Below, one piece after another: positions 37,801-52,800 of a stretch of 64,000 bases of DNA. A program made the translations under genes and the position numbers. This DNA comes from Yponomeuta sedellus (lineage: Eukaryota > Arthropoda > Insecta > Lepidoptera > Yponomeutidae). Numbering within the stretch: position 1 is the stretch's first letter; every line of letters begins with the position of its first letter. The notes below the pieces were generated by a model. That model was not told the origin of the DNA. It saw only the letters and a list, made by a program, of their open reading frames with translations, and did no database searches. The stretch is from positions 10,775,473-10,839,472 of the forward strand of contig OW203724.1 in NCBI GenBank assembly GCA_934045075.1, in the 5' to 3' direction.

Positions 37801-40800
37801 TGCTAGCCTAGTCTAATCGCTGACACGAAAAGAAGAAGAAGTATTGCTTCAGTTCTAAAGATTGTCTTATCTTATGAGCCACTCGGTGTAGGAGGTACCT
37901 GCTTTATAGTTGAGTGACCAGATCGAAATCCAAACTGACAATCTGGAATTACTTTCTGTCTTACATAGGTTTCAAACTATGGTGTAAGAGCTTTTCAAAT
38001 AGCTTCGACATCACTGGTATGATAACAGGCTGATAGGTTTACCATTTTATGTATAAGAATGATCTGTGATACCTTGCACAAGCACGGAAAAACATTTAAT
38101 CTTAGCATGGCATTGAAGAGGACTGTTATAAGAATTATTCCCTTTTTTGGAAGCTTATTCAGTACTTCAGCAGTGATCAAATCAAAACCTGCCATTAATA
38201 CTAACACCACAAACCTTATATCAAAGCAGTATCTTGCAAAGTCTTGAGACTGTCAGAGCAGTGTGTGAGGGCGAGATAAATAGTCGCTTCTAAGAACGAG
38301 TCTTAGCGAAAGCACTTGCTTAAGAATCGATTTGTCTATCATAGACAGTACTTTAGCACTCTTTTAGTCGCGAAACCCGGACTAATTCTTAGCATTGGCC
38401 TAAGAACATGCTTAGCTAAGCAAACGTCTACTTTGATACTTAGCTAAGTTAGCCTGAAGTAATGCTTAGGGAAGCTTGAGCACAGACTTGGGCTAAGCAA
38501 CGACTATTTATCTCGCCCTAAGTGTATTTTGTCGTAGCCGTGTGTCCTATCGGAACTAGGTTTTAAATTCCTCTGAAGAGTGTTTAAGGAATTGTCGTTT
38601 TGATAAATAACACCGATTATCTCTCTACAATATAATGAACCTAGGTTTAATTTTGTTGCAGGTACCTACAACTTTAATAAAAGTTGAACATGATAAACAG
38701 TAAGTAATTTTGTACTTATTTCCAGATTATTTTTTAAAAATCCTTATGAGATACCAAGTGTTATTTACAAGTAATACTGACTATAAATTATTGTTACAGT
38801 AAATGCCCACCTGCTTCTAGCGTAAGCATCAAGTACAAGACAAACAACAGTAACTACAGAAGGAAGCCACAGTCCGAGTTGAAGAAACGAGGCCCTAAAC
38901 CGAAGCCAAAACGTGTGCATGCCTGCTACGAGTGCAATAAAGATTTCCGATGTCAAACACAGCTAGAAATGCACTTGAGGTGAGATATTCGTGATGTGAT
39001 GGCCACAAGGATGTTTTGTAGTGATAGCATGAACGTATTCAAACAGCCTTTCTCTAGACAGTAATCGCCTTTTACTGCGCTCACATACTGGATGACAGTG
39101 GGATGGCGCGAGTCAATGACCATTCTCGCTATCTCGAGCGATGTTATGAATGATGTTTTGATAAATAAGACTGCTAGAATTTGAAGTCATTCAGGCAAAA
39201 AAAAAATACTTACCACTTTCCGGTCACTGCAACGTGAAAACTGTACGTACGTACGTGATGTTACGTTTTTAGGCTTCCTTACCTCAAAAGGAAAAAGGGA
39301 AGCCTTATAGGATCACTTTATTGTCCGTCCGTCCGTCCGTCAGTCTGTCAAGACCCTTTATCTCGGAAACGCGTGGTGGAGGTATTGTACACTCAGGTCA
39401 ACAGACCCTTGAAGTCGTGAAAAAATCAACAAAAAACGCAACGGCCTATGGCATAAACCACAAAACGCGTATATTTCACTCAAGCGAATCAAAATTCATA
39501 GGGTACTTCTAGTTGACCTACAAGTATGAAATTTAAAAAGGCAAATAATATTGTTTTGTCCTACATACGTAATACATGTAAAAACATTATTTGGTAGAAG
39601 AATCGTTCATTAGAAATACCTTTGTTAGCACTAAGTATAGTTTTGTAGAACAACGGTGCGGTGCGAACAACATCGTTCGAACAGAAGTCTCGGACCCAGT
39701 TCCAAGGCTGATGAAATAAGCCAAAATATATAAGCCGCAAAAATCGTGATCACCTGACAGTCTTTATAGATTACGTTTTTTTTTGAGACGAACTTATTTA
39801 AATATTATGTAATTTTATTCATTAAAAAAAAATTAAAACTAAGACAAAAGAGATCCGCCAAATCCCATACAAAATAACCCCAGGCCCGGCGCCAAAATAT
39901 TGTAACTCAATTTCTAGAGTAAAAATAGCAAAAATATTATATAGTTTCGGTATTGCTAAATTCCCATGCTAACATAGTTTTTTTGCCTGTTGAATTTTCA
40001 TAGGCGCTTTATGAAAAATTCTATTTTTTAGAGAAGCGTCATTCTTTTTAGTTCATTAATCTTGTAATTAGTGATTATGGCATATAAGCATGTATGTACT
40101 GTACTATAAACTATAAAAAAATAAACTAGATGTTCGAAACTATATGTAAAATAAAACAGTATGGTTATAAATAATATATATTTTCATTTTCTCGACAGAA
40201 CATATGTTTGATGGACTTAGTTTTCTAAATCAACTAATACAAAATGTAAGCCTAGAGCTGGGTGGTCTAAATCACGTTCGTTGTGTCTCGCCCAACCCAA
40301 ATAGTACATGACGCTTATTACATGGGCGCAACTTCCCAGCGTTCTGTTCCCGTGATAACAGGAACAGTAATGTTCTTTCACTGCCTCGATTCCAGAAACC
40401 GCAGTATTATATAACAAATAGGTATAATAAGTTTTTGATCTGACATGACGTGAATTAATTCTGCTGCGAATCAGTACGTTGTTTGTATGGGACTGTGACC
40501 TTATAACTCGATCATTTATTATATCTATTTGTTCTGAGTGTCTGTAAACCTCGATTTCATATACGCCAGTTCTCTTCGTGTGCTCGCTGCAGTACGAACG
40601 TGCTATTTTGAGGTGATATGTGCCTATAGCGAATTTTATCAGATCTTCGTACGTCAGCTCCGGAAAATCTGATACTTCTGGATTATTTGCGTCCAGTCTA
40701 GTAAATGATGCTCTTTGCCTGTTGAAGTTGTTTTCTAAAACATACGCGGCCAACAGATTTGTTTTATGTATGTTGCGGTTTATTGATGCAATAAAATCAT

Positions 40801-43800
40801 CAGTAAATCTACTGTCTTCGTAAGGCTCCTGAAAGCAGTTTATCAAAGCCGCTGCTATTTTGAAATCTGTAAATGTTTTCGTCAAGGTATTGTTGAACAT
40901 TCTGTTGCGGAAGATTTTAAAGCTATTTTTGAACTTGCCATTCACAGTTTCTACAACCCAACGACACAAGGTTATTAGTCGTGATTTGTTGGCCTCTTCT
41001 GTAGTGAGTTGAGTTTCATTTCGTTGCTTAGATGGTGGCATGTAAGCCACATAGCCATGTTCTTCCAATGATACTATTGCATCACGAAACCCCCTGTCTA
41101 AAATTAAAACGTCTCCCTCTTCAAAGAAGTAATGAAAGGGGTTGTCTCCTATAGGCTGATCATGATTATGCAGTATTTGGTTCATAATTGCCGCATCAGT
41201 GGTTGTAGCAGCATATGGCCCTATTACATCTAATATGTGGCCATCAGCACATACTATTAAGAATGGCTTAATCAAGTTACGATATTTATGTAAGCTGTAA
41301 CTTACGCGTTGAAATAAAAAGTTGGAACTTTTTTCAACAAATAAATACGTGCCATCGCATATAATTATTGCTTTCGGCGATGCATTGCTTCCAAATATAT
41401 AATTAAGTAAAATCCTGTTTCTACTAATCACTTCAGTGCGTGTTATGTGGTCTAGCCCTATATGCACAGGAACGAAGTCTGCGAGCAGACACTCCCTCGC
41501 CAATTGCAGCTTTCTTCTTCGATCTCGAGTCGAATCGAGATCTCGATTCTAGAGCCCGTGTATACATATTGACCATGTCAACGAAGCTATCAGCATTAAA
41601 ATCTGTATGTTGATGATCCGTGATTTCTGGAAATTCCTCCAAAGAAGTGTTTTGCAAATGTAGTTGACAAATGCGGGCCCGGTCAGGAATATATAATCTA
41701 AAATAACTGAGAAGATATACTTTGATAGAGTTTGGAACACGGCGTAGTTGCAAATTGTTGCATCTGGTCATCATACAGCGCCGGGAGGTATTAGCCACTC
41801 GGGTAAACTGAGGGACATTCACCGATGTTCCAACAGCAGGTAGAATAGCAGGTGAAGGTGATCGATGTTGATTTCTGATATCCGAGTCAATTCGATGCCA
41901 ACAGGCATGACAGATTGATCGGGTACCGTCGAATGGAACCTGTTAACAATTAAACATACTTTTAAATAAAAACGATATTTCTACGTACAACCCGTGCGAA
42001 TTAACTGTGCACCACGCGCTGTGACGTCATTTGGACGGTACCATTTGAAAAACCTTTATATAATGTTAAAAAATATTGATTATATTTTTTTTATGTTGGT
42101 AAAAGATCGGTTTGATAACTATAGTCATAAATAATACTATGTGACAAAGATAATTCAAATTATTTTGCTCATGAAAAAATGCAATTGCGGGGCACCGCGC
42201 GGGGTAGCGGGGAGAGAGGTCGCATTCCAGCAGAGTGCACAGTAGTTCATAGTGTGTTTAAAACATAGTAGACACCTAAGCCGGTCCATTTATCACCCCA
42301 GTATGAAAAAAAAAACATTTTGTTTAAACAAAATCAATTTAAATCTTACCTCTTGAGGTGGTTGGATTGCGTGTACAACATGAACCACAAACTCTTGACG
42401 TGTTTGTGCAAAATGTTCTGACAAAACATGTCTACGACGTTGCCGTAATGATCGTGTACACAAAATACAAACGTCTGCCATTTCACAAGAAAATCAAAAG
42501 TCCGGGAGGGTTAAATAAAGTAAAATAAAGATCAAGGTAAGGTATCGCACAGTTCACAGTACACAACACAACAAACGTTAGCGAAGGACTGCGCGTGAGC
42601 AGAGCACGCCAAAGCAAAGCGGGCGTCTGCATGTTTCTCCCTCTAAACCATTATTTGTGAGCGAGACAATAAGATGTTGTGCCCTCACGTCACAGGTGCG
42701 TTCATCCGTGAGTCATGAGTGTTTATCCTTTCTTTGCCGATTGCTTGAAGGTCATGCGGCCATTAAGTAAAGTGGCGTAAAGCGATAATATAACAATACA
42801 AATATATATGAAATATGTTTATATAATATGATTGATATACAATGCTTATATGCCATAATTATTTACTACAATGTTAATGAACTAAGAAGGATGAAGCTTC
42901 TCTAAAAAATAGAATTTTTCATAAAGCGCCTATGAAAATTCAACAGGCAAAAAAACTATGTTAGCATGTGAATTTAGCAATACCGAAACTATATAATATT
43001 TTTGCTATTTTTACTCTAAAAATTGAGTTACATTATTTTTGCGCCGGGCCTGGGGTCATTTTGGCGGATCTCTTTTTAATAAAAAATAAAACAGACTTCA
43101 TTCATTACAATAAGGCATTAGAAACGCAGAAATTAAACGAATATCACCTCTCATATTCTCCGGTGGCCAAAATGTATGTCGATATCAACACTTGAATGTC
43201 CACACTGCTGTGGCAAGAGTCTCTTCCTGTATCGCAGGAGGGTATACTCCACCACGGGGGCCAAGTCCGGGTTAGTGGAGGATTGTAAGACAGTGGCGGG
43301 CCCTCAGATCATAGAAAGAAGGAGATATGCCCTAACCGCGAAATAAGTCCGGTACCGCTGTCGCCACTTTTGAAGATGTGTGCGTTTTCACACATGCACA
43401 ATATTGTAAATATTAGGTTCACGCACACGTCTGTTCAGTCATCTACTAGCGTTCTAATCTTCTAATTGGTTCGCATACTATCAAAAACAATTGTACGAAT
43501 ACACTCGTACACGTAAACAACAGCGTCGGTAAACTCCTTAGGGATGGAACACTTGTATCAAATAATACATTTATCGATAAAATTATGCGATGAGAGGTTA
43601 TTCATTTACAAACAATACCCTTCGTGTAGGGGTGATACAAAAAACAGAACATGTTAAATTTACAAAAACAATATTATTAAAATAAATAATCCTATTATTG
43701 TTCCGTGAAATGTAAATATTTATTAAGTACGTGTCTTTTTGACAGTATTTGTGGCTTCAGTATATGATAAAGACGCAAACTTGGCTTTCTATTGATGTCG

Positions 43801-46800
43801 AATTTGATTATTTTGATAATGATGATGACCTTGCACTGTCTACTAATACGTTAAGTTAAAATGTTTTTATGTTAAATTTGTTGGACAGAACACCACTGAA
43901 TCATATTTGGTAGTGACGCTGCCTGAAAGGCTAGGTCTTCTGGGTTTGAATCCTGGCAATGGAAAGAAATTATTAATATTTGTGTGAAGAGCACGTCCAC
44001 GGTAAGGCACGCATTAGTGCCTGGGTCTTGGATATTTTATTTAGTATATAAATGCCCACTGTAAAGTGAAATGCTCTTACATTGCCATTTACAAATTGGC
44101 TTATATTGGTAACTCTGTTAGGACTCTGTAAATTAACAGCAATTTTTGTTGGGTGGAAGAATGAAGTGCTGACTTTTTTAAGAATACAATAGCAATTACT
44201 GTCTCATTCTCTGAAAACAATTCACCCAGCTATATCAAAAATAGAACAAACACATGTATAAACTCGAAAAACAACAATTTTTCTGAAGAAATTGCCACTT
44301 GCCTGAGTAACAGCAATATATTAGAAATCAGTAGCCATGCTTGGATTCTCACGATTAACTACAGAATATGTTGATGGCTGTGATTCAAATGTATCATGGA
44401 CCTGTAATTAAAGTAACTTCCTAATTATTTATCAAATTTTGGATATCCCTAACACTGCTCCGTTTGATTTCCCAGAAACTTACGTTGGAACAGCCCATGG
44501 GAAAAGTCTTCGTGACTTTTTTGTCTCCTGAAAATTACTGTCTTTAAGTGTTCCGAACAAACCGTACTGGATTTTGAAAAAAACCAACTATCTGATCTTC
44601 CTGCAGCGGATATATTTTTTTAATGTTGGGATCGGGAGGATAGCTAAAAAATACGCAAAAAGTCTAGTATTGTAATAAAACTGGCCAAGTGCGAATCGGA
44701 CTTGCGCTCTGCACATTACACATTTTTTTATAAAGTAGATTTTTCGTAAAATTCACTGACACTTTACCTTGTCATAGACATTCCTGTAATCTATACGAAA
44801 AAAACTTACACATACATACATAACCTCACGCCTGTATCCTAGAGGGGTAGGCAGAGACCAGGGACTGCCACTTGCCACGATCCTGACAGATCACCTTCGC
44901 TTCATCAACGTTCATAAGTCGTTGCATGCACGCACGCCGGTTCCGGGTACTTTTTATCTTTCCCTTTGCTAATACATCTCCTATTTGGTCGATGTAAGTT
45001 CGTCTGGGACGTCCCTTACCAGCCCTTCCACTCACATTCGCAATATATATATACATGTCCAAACCAACGCAACATTACTTTCTCAATTCTAGTCACTACA
45101 TCCTCTTTCAGTCCACACCGTTTCTAATCAGACTATTGCGTATCCTGCCATTCAAAGTAACACTACACATACTTCTCAAGGACCTCATTTCAACTGCATT
45201 AATTCTACTTTCTTGCTTCTTTTGCCACACCCAAGTCTCGCTACCATACATAAGTGTTGGGACCAGCACGCCACTATGAATAGCCAATCTAGTTCTTTTG
45301 GAGATGTTTCGGCTGAACACAATGGAGTGCAAGGCACCGAAAATAACTTATTAATATATTTAAAAAAAAATTGACCCTAGTAAATTTAAGGATAAAAAGG
45401 GGGAGGGGATAGTAATTTTTTTATGTTTTGATATTATATAAATCTATTATGTGTAATGTACCTATGTGTGACAAAGAAACCGTTTAGTTCAGTGACCGTC
45501 AATAAATTTAATTTGAACATTTCATGTAAACATCTTACATAGTCTATCTGAAGATATTTTTGAATTTCAGGTTAGTCATGCAAATAGCTATAAAAGAAAT
45601 TTTTTTATGATCCGTCAACCGTCCGTAATAACATCGATAAATTATTGATAATATTGCAAGCACACCGCCACTGCCCTACGGTGTGCACTCAAGCCACGTA
45701 AGGTGTTTGCACTGACAGGTTGAAGCTTCTTAGGGTGAAATCTTTAAAAATACATTAAAAATAGAAATAATACTTTAAAATAGCATTTAAAAGTGGTATG
45801 TTATTCCACATGTCTTATAGGTTTGTTTAGTACTCCGATTTTTACAAATAAACACGCTACAGACTGGCATTTCGAAATAAATATGGAGCTCCTGCGTCAA
45901 CAACGGTTGCCAGGCAATTGAGTCTGCGCTACGAGCGGTGCGCGCAGCTAGCTATGATGATTTTGAACATATCGAGGCGACACGGACCACGCCCCCATGC
46001 CATATCTCCTTCTTTCTATGATCTGAGGGCGGGCCTTAGGCCAATATTACACTATCATAGAAATATGATCACAGATGTAGGACTCATATTTATATGAAAA
46101 ATCTATGACGGTGTAATGTCAACATATGATTCATATTGTCTATGATCATAGAAATATGATCCAATTTGACCGCATGCGTACAACTATGATCATATTTCTA
46201 ACTTCAGAGTTACTAGTAGATGATCTTTTGCACTGATTGGACATTTTAAATGAGTTTTTGTTTTGAAATGATTGTCCAGGTACATTTTGTAGGACTCTAA
46301 GTCCTTTTAGTTCTTTAAGTACTATGTTGAAGAATCCTATCTCTGATGGCCCGCAATCCACGGTCTAACCCAAATACGTCGACTGTCCCTTTTTTATTCT
46401 TTACTTTTTTCTCAACCTCAGGGCAATTACTATAATTGCCCTCATAGCAATGGAAAACGTGGCTAAATTGGTTTGCATTTTCATTACCTATGACGTGGAT
46501 ATGACCTTATATGTAATATGCAATTAAAGAGCAGTATCATAGAAAAAAATGATCCTAGAATTTGACAGATATGACATCATATTTATATGATGAATATATG
46601 ACAGTCTACTAACGGCCTTACTGTTAGAAGTTATCAAGCCGCCCATAAGGCCTCTGACATGGCTTAACAACTGCCATGTGACAGCCGGCACCAACGGCTT
46701 AACGTGCTTTGCGAAGCACGGAAGCGTCCGGAAAAAATGCCACTAGCGGTAGTCATGGGACGGTCACCCATCCTGCACCTGACCGCGCCTGTTGTTGCTT

Positions 46801-49800
46801 AACTCAAGTGATTGATTCCAAACACTCGGTCCGGCTAGGTCACGAGCGCTTTTCATTTATCAAATGTATATTTATTAACAGTTTGTTGGGAGTGTTTTGA
46901 CTAACTATAATAGAGAAACGGGCTTCTAGTTATAACGTTAACAGACGTTTATTTCATTATGTTCGACACAGAAAAAAATATTGCAGAAGTACGCAAGTAT
47001 GTTATTTTTTCCGGTTTCTTAACCCCTTACCGTATAGCGTCCCATAAGTGCATCACAAAGTATTTCCAAAAAAAATATATTATTGTTTGTATTTATCAAC
47101 TGACAACATCCAAAACCATAAACTAGATGTATACTTTAACGTTCTATGTTAGAGAAATGTTAGCAAAACCGACAGAAAAAGTAAAAAGTCAGTTTGAATT
47201 CAGACTTCGGATCCGGTAAGTTCGTCTGAGTTTGATATTAGTTTACTCTGATTTCTGTGAATATATCTGCATGGATTTTTCTATATAAAACAAGCAATTC
47301 ATTGAGAAGCTAAATTCTAAAAAATAATTTAGATCTCCTTTATTATTGAAACTCATTTGTAAGGCCTGCGCAGACGAGGGTCTATCCCCCGGGTACTTTT
47401 TTGTCCGCCGATATAGATCTCTTTTATATTGTATTGAATAACGCACACGAAGGACTAAAAGTACCCCGTACAAAAATTCCCTCAATTTACCAAGGATATC
47501 AAGAGACCGGACTGGACAAAAGTTCGGTGATTTCTTTTAAAACGCCTTTTCTTATTTAACTTCATGTAAATTACAACACGATGTTATCTTACATAATCTT
47601 GCATCCATAGCGTACGCTTCACTCAATTTCCGGGGAACAAAATAACCGCACAGCGTAGGCGTTGAGTCCGCGACAAGTACTCGGAGGACATTTATTACGA
47701 TTCAGGGACTTTTGTCCCTCGTCTGCACACGCCTTTATGTTGATGCAAATTTGGGACTGCGTGCATTTTGGGCTCGCTAACCTTGTTCATATATGGTACC
47801 GTATGCAGAAAGATAATAAAACGCTTAGTTCGTATATGAAACTATATGCATTGAGGGTTGCTTTTTTAGGGTTCCGTACCTCAAAAGGAAAAAACGGAAC
47901 CCTTATAGGATCACTTTGTTGTCCGTCTGTCCGTCCGTCCGTCTGTCAAGACCCTTTTTCTCAGGAACGCGTGGAGGTATGAAGCTGAAATTTATATCAA
48001 TTACTCAGGTGTACAGTCCCATTTAACATAATTCGTCAAAACTGCAAACATCGCGATCGTTACGTCCCAGAAACAAAAATCCAAATCTCGCAAAATAACA
48101 ACTATAAGGAGTGAAAAGTTAGTGAGACATCAAGAGTAACACCTAGTGTCTGTGAAAAAGATTGAAACTTGGGCGAAATAGTGTGCAAAACAGTGAAAAA
48201 GAGTGAAATAAGTTCTGGCTAAATTGTTTTTTTCTAAAGTGAAGGTAAACTGATAAAAACTTTAAACGAAACAACCCTCACTTAACAAGAACTGTCTGTC
48301 ACTGTCATCGACACGACAGGGTTAACAGTGTTGCCGTATAAACATTTCAAATTCTACCAATAGTTAAAAATACAAGTGTTGCCATAAAAACAAACTGAAA
48401 AATGGAGACACAAATGCAGCTCCTTTTCGAAAAATTGGACGAAAGAATGCTTAAACAAACTGAAGTAATAACCGCTAACATAAAATGTCTGATGGAAGAA
48501 ATATATGGCAGACGAATGAGCGACCTAGAATCAGAAAACCAAAAGCTAAAAAGTCAACTGAACGATTTGGAAAACAAGGTCAAAATCCAAACAAGAACAA
48601 ATAAAGAAAATAACATAATTTTGTACGGAATTCATGAAGAAAATCCAGAAAACCTACTAGACAAAGTCATAGACATCTTAAATACCAATACAAACATGGA
48701 AATATCAAAAAGAGACATAGACTTCGCGCGGAGAATAGGAAAAGGCGACAAAACCAGGCCTACGCTCGTTCGCTTGGTCAACAAACACACAAAAATTGGG
48801 ATTTTAAAGAATAAGCGCCTAATGAAAAATATCACTGTGGATGAAGATTATCCTAAAGAAATACTCGAAATAAGAAAACAGCTTAGACAATCAGTAAAAA
48901 TAGAGAAGGAGAAAGGTAACGATGCATTCATAAAATATGATAAACTAATAGTAAAAGAGAGGAAAAGCAATAAAGAAAATAAACAACTTACAGAATTAGA
49001 GTCACCAACCGAACTACCTGGTACAAGCCGTGGTACAAAAAGGCTATTATCCCCAAAGAACCCAAATAAACAATCGGAAGAACATAAAAATGAGCAACAA
49101 TCAAAAATAAACAAAACTAATGCTTTTGAAATCCTCCGTGCTGGAGCCTATATGGACTCGACTAAAAAACAAAATACATGGTAGCAGACAGCGACGCCTC
49201 CCCCTAAAAACAAGAACAAAATAAATAAAACAAGAACCCACAAAACTACTCTTCCAGTACGGCTGGTCCCCGCGGAAGAAAATGACCAACACCCCCCAAG
49301 AAAGGCAACTATCTCAATTTGCGCCCTTAACATTCGTTCGCTCAGAACAGAGAGCAAAATAAAAGAATTCGAACACGCACTGCAAGACATAAGATGGGAT
49401 ATAATGGGTCTATCAGAAGTACGAATACCTGGTGAAGATATTGAAGAAAAGGAAGGATACATACTCTACTATACAGGAGAAAACAATGGTCAACATGGAA
49501 TTGGCTTCGCAATAAAAAAGAAATGGAAAAACTACATAGAAGATATCCACTCCAAATCAAATAGAGTAGCCACACTAAACATAAAAATATCAGAAACTCT
49601 TAAAATTTCCGTCATACAGGCATACGCTCCGACCAAAGAAAAATCCCAAGAAGAAATTGAACTTTTCTACATAGACATAGAAAAAGCTATTCAATCAGCA
49701 TATAAGGAAATCTATCTCATTGGTGACTTTAACGCTAAAGTTGGAAAAAGACAACCAGGAGAAGAAAAAGTAATGGGAAAATATCACTACGGAGAAAGAA

Positions 49801-52800
49801 ATGAGAGAGGAAAATTACTAGTTAATATGGCCCTCCAACATGGACTGCATATAACAAATACCTACTTCATGCACAAAGATAAAAAGAGATGGACTTGGAT
49901 CTCTCCGTGTGGAAATAAAAACGAAATAGATTTCATTCTCACCAACAAAATGGACCGGATTAAAAATACAGAAGTCCTAGTACAATCTAAGTTCAATACG
50001 GACCATAGACTTGTACGCTGTGAAGTATGGCTGGAAAATCTGAAGACTAAAAGAACGAGATACAAAACGCCGATGACAAGAAATATACCATACGAAGCAT
50101 ACCAAAGACTAAGAGATATTTACGAAGCAAACACCAATGAAGAAACAGAAGAAACACACGAACTAGTACAGAGACAATATGATAAATTCGAAACAACACT
50201 CCAAAAAACAGTTGAACAAATAACAAAAGAAACAAAATCAACCAGGAAATCAAATGTCTTTACAGAAAAAACACTAAAGCTACTAGAAGAGAGAAACAAT
50301 CTGAAAAATATAGATGGAAAGACGAAAGACCAAAAAACAAAGCTTACAAAACTATACCGAAGGGCCAAGAAAGCGATGGAAATAGATATTAAGAAATACA
50401 AAACGAATATTTATAAAAATTCCATATTGCAAACTGGAGGTCTAAAAAAAGGAGAAAAACACTTAAATCACCCCAAGAAGTGGATACATAAACTATATAA
50501 CAAAGAAGGCACCGAAATAAAGAACCGGAAAGATCTAATAGAGACTGCAACAAAATTCTACAGAGAGCTTTATACATCGGGAAGAGATATAAATGAAAAT
50601 GGACCGAACCAACAAATATACAGAAATAATGAAGAAATACCACCAATACTAGCTGATGAAGTTTTAAAAGCAATTAAAAGCTTACAAAATGATAAAAGCC
50701 CCGGAAAAGACGGAATATCCAACGAAATAATAAAAGCCATTAAAGATCTAGTGACTCCAAAGTTGACACTACTGTTCAACTATATCATAAACCACAAAGA
50801 AATACCAACACAATGGGCTCATTCAGAGATAACGATACTTTACAAGAAAGGTGACAAAAAAGACATTGGCAACTATAGACCAATTAGTCTCATGTCTAAT
50901 ATCTATAAAATCTTTGCAAAAATCCTACTAGACAGAATAACTAAAAAGATAGACGAAAATCAGCCACTTGAACAGGCTGGATTTAGGAGCGGTTTTTCAA
51001 CAATAGACCACCTACACACGACAAACCAAGTAATAGAGAAATACACTGAGTTCAACAAAAATCTTTATCTTTGCTTCATAGACTACAAAAAGGCTTTCGA
51101 CTCAGTACAACATGACGCCATATGGAGAGCCCTCAACGAACAAGGGATAGAAAAACCTTACATTGAAATATTAAAAACCATATACCACAATAGCACAGCG
51201 GCAATAAAACTAGAGCGCACGGGAAACCACTTCAATATAGAAAAAGGAGTACGACAAGGAGACCCTATTTCAGCTAAACTATTCATATCGATCTTAGAAA
51301 GTGTAATGAATAAAATCGATTGGCACGAAATGGGAATCAACATAAATGGAAAGCTACTCAGCCACCTAAGGTTTGCGGATGACATACTACTATTCAGCGA
51401 AACAGCAGTAGAAATGACAGAAATGATAAAGAGCCTAAAAACGGAAAGCAAGAAGGTAGGACTGGAAATAAATGAACAGAAAACCAAACTAATGACTAAC
51501 TCAGAAGAATCACCAATAACTATAGACGGAAGCACAATTCAGTATGTTAAAGAGTACATTTACCTGGGCCAACATATATCATTCAACAACAAAACCACAC
51601 AAGAAATTGATCGAAGAATAACCAAGACCTGGAATCGATACTGGAGCCTAAAGGATATTTTCAAAAACCAAGAGATACCAATAGAACTCAAAAAGAAAAT
51701 TGCCGACACTGTTCTCTTACCTTGCCTAACGTATGGATGCCAAACATGGTCCCTAAACAAGCAGCACATAAAGAAACTAAAAGTCTGCCAGAGGGCAATC
51801 GAAAGAAGCATGATAAATATTAAAAGATGCGAAAAAATTAGAAATGAAACTATAAGAAATAAAACAAAAGTAATAGACTGTGCAGAATTCATCCAAAAAC
51901 AAAAATGGAACTGGGCAGGACACATAATGAGGATGAAAGATGACAGGTGGACAAAACGCACAACTGAATGGTATCCAAAAGATGGAAAAAGAGGCAAAGG
52001 AAGACCAAACAGGAGATGGGCTGATGATATAGAAAAAGAAGCAGGATCTACATGGCCAAGGATAACAATGCAAAGAGTAGAATGGGAATATCTGGGGGAG
52101 GCCTTTGCTCAGAAATGGGCAGCCAATTAATAAATTATGTACTATTATTTTTGTAATCAAAATTACACTTTAACATAACATTTCATAATTCAAATACTTA
52201 ATACAATTTAATGCATGCTATTATATTTGTTATTTAAGATATTGGCAAATAAAGGCTATTTTCATTTTCATTTTCATTTTCACTGTCCCTTGAAGCTGTG
52301 AAAAAATCAAACTTCTAAGCCAACGCAATCAAAAGATACAGCCGTTTATGCCGCAAATTTTCGACACTTGCAAGGGAATCAAAACCTACAGGGTGCTTCC
52401 CGTGAACTCAGAATCTTGAAATTTGGTACGAAGCAACGTCTTATAGCATAGATAAAGGAAAAAAATACGAAAACCATAAATTTTTAGTTACATCACATAA
52501 TATATTTTTTTTTAATAATTTTAAACTTACTACCCATTTCCTCATAAACGCGTAGAGGTATTAAATTGAAATTCATACCAAATACTCAGGTCTATAATAC
52601 AGGTTTGTACGGAACGCTCGGTGCGCGAGTCTGACTCGCACTTGGCCGGTTTTTTTTTTCAATTGCACATAATATTAATCTGCAATTTTCCTGGTTCTAT
52701 TAAAAACAAATAAAATACTTTTAACTGTTGTCTGACATTATTATATTTCTGTTTATTTTTATCTTTGTGTAATCGTATCCTTTCTTCCTTCTTTTTCTGT

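Larger units (their letters stand above)
43190..46860 (+). mobile_element. SINE-like repeat split by two DNA elements
   Basis: 43190-43302 carries CCACCACGGGGGCCAAGTCC to GGCGGGCC; 46618-46860 continues with TTACTGTTAGAAGTTATCAA. The intact relative at 23155-23480 reads straight through GGCGGGCCTTACTG, proving that 43303-46027 and 46039-46617 are later insertions. Confidence 0.8.
48021..52282 (+). mobile_element. Full-length RTE-like non-LTR retrotransposon with (TTTTCA)n tail
   Basis: A 5' UTR of about 380 bp, two long frames, a 3' UTR with AATAAAGGC at 52249 and a TTTTCA-unit tail. GTCCC flanks both sides (48016-48020 and 52285-52289) as a short target duplication; the surrounding repeat is otherwise continuous. 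No frame break is seen in either frame, so it may be a recent or active copy. Confidence 0.88.
47866..52655 (+). repeat. (GTCC)n-bearing moth repeat split by the RTE-like element
   Basis: The left half, 47866-48020 (GGGTTCCGTACCTCAAAAGG, GTCC run), and the right half, 52283-52655 (CTTGAAGCTGTGAAAAAATC to GACTCGCACTTGGCCGG), are one element interrupted at TACAGTCCC. Ends GGTTCCGTACC and GTACGGAACGC are partly inverted. GGCCAAGTGCGAATCGGACT near 44685 is another end fragment. Confidence 0.7.

Noticed and set aside
50047..52160. Several long minus-strand frames under the RTE-like ORF2
   Set aside because: Antisense shadows of the reverse transcriptase frame, Phe/Leu/Ser-rich as expected from A-rich coding DNA.
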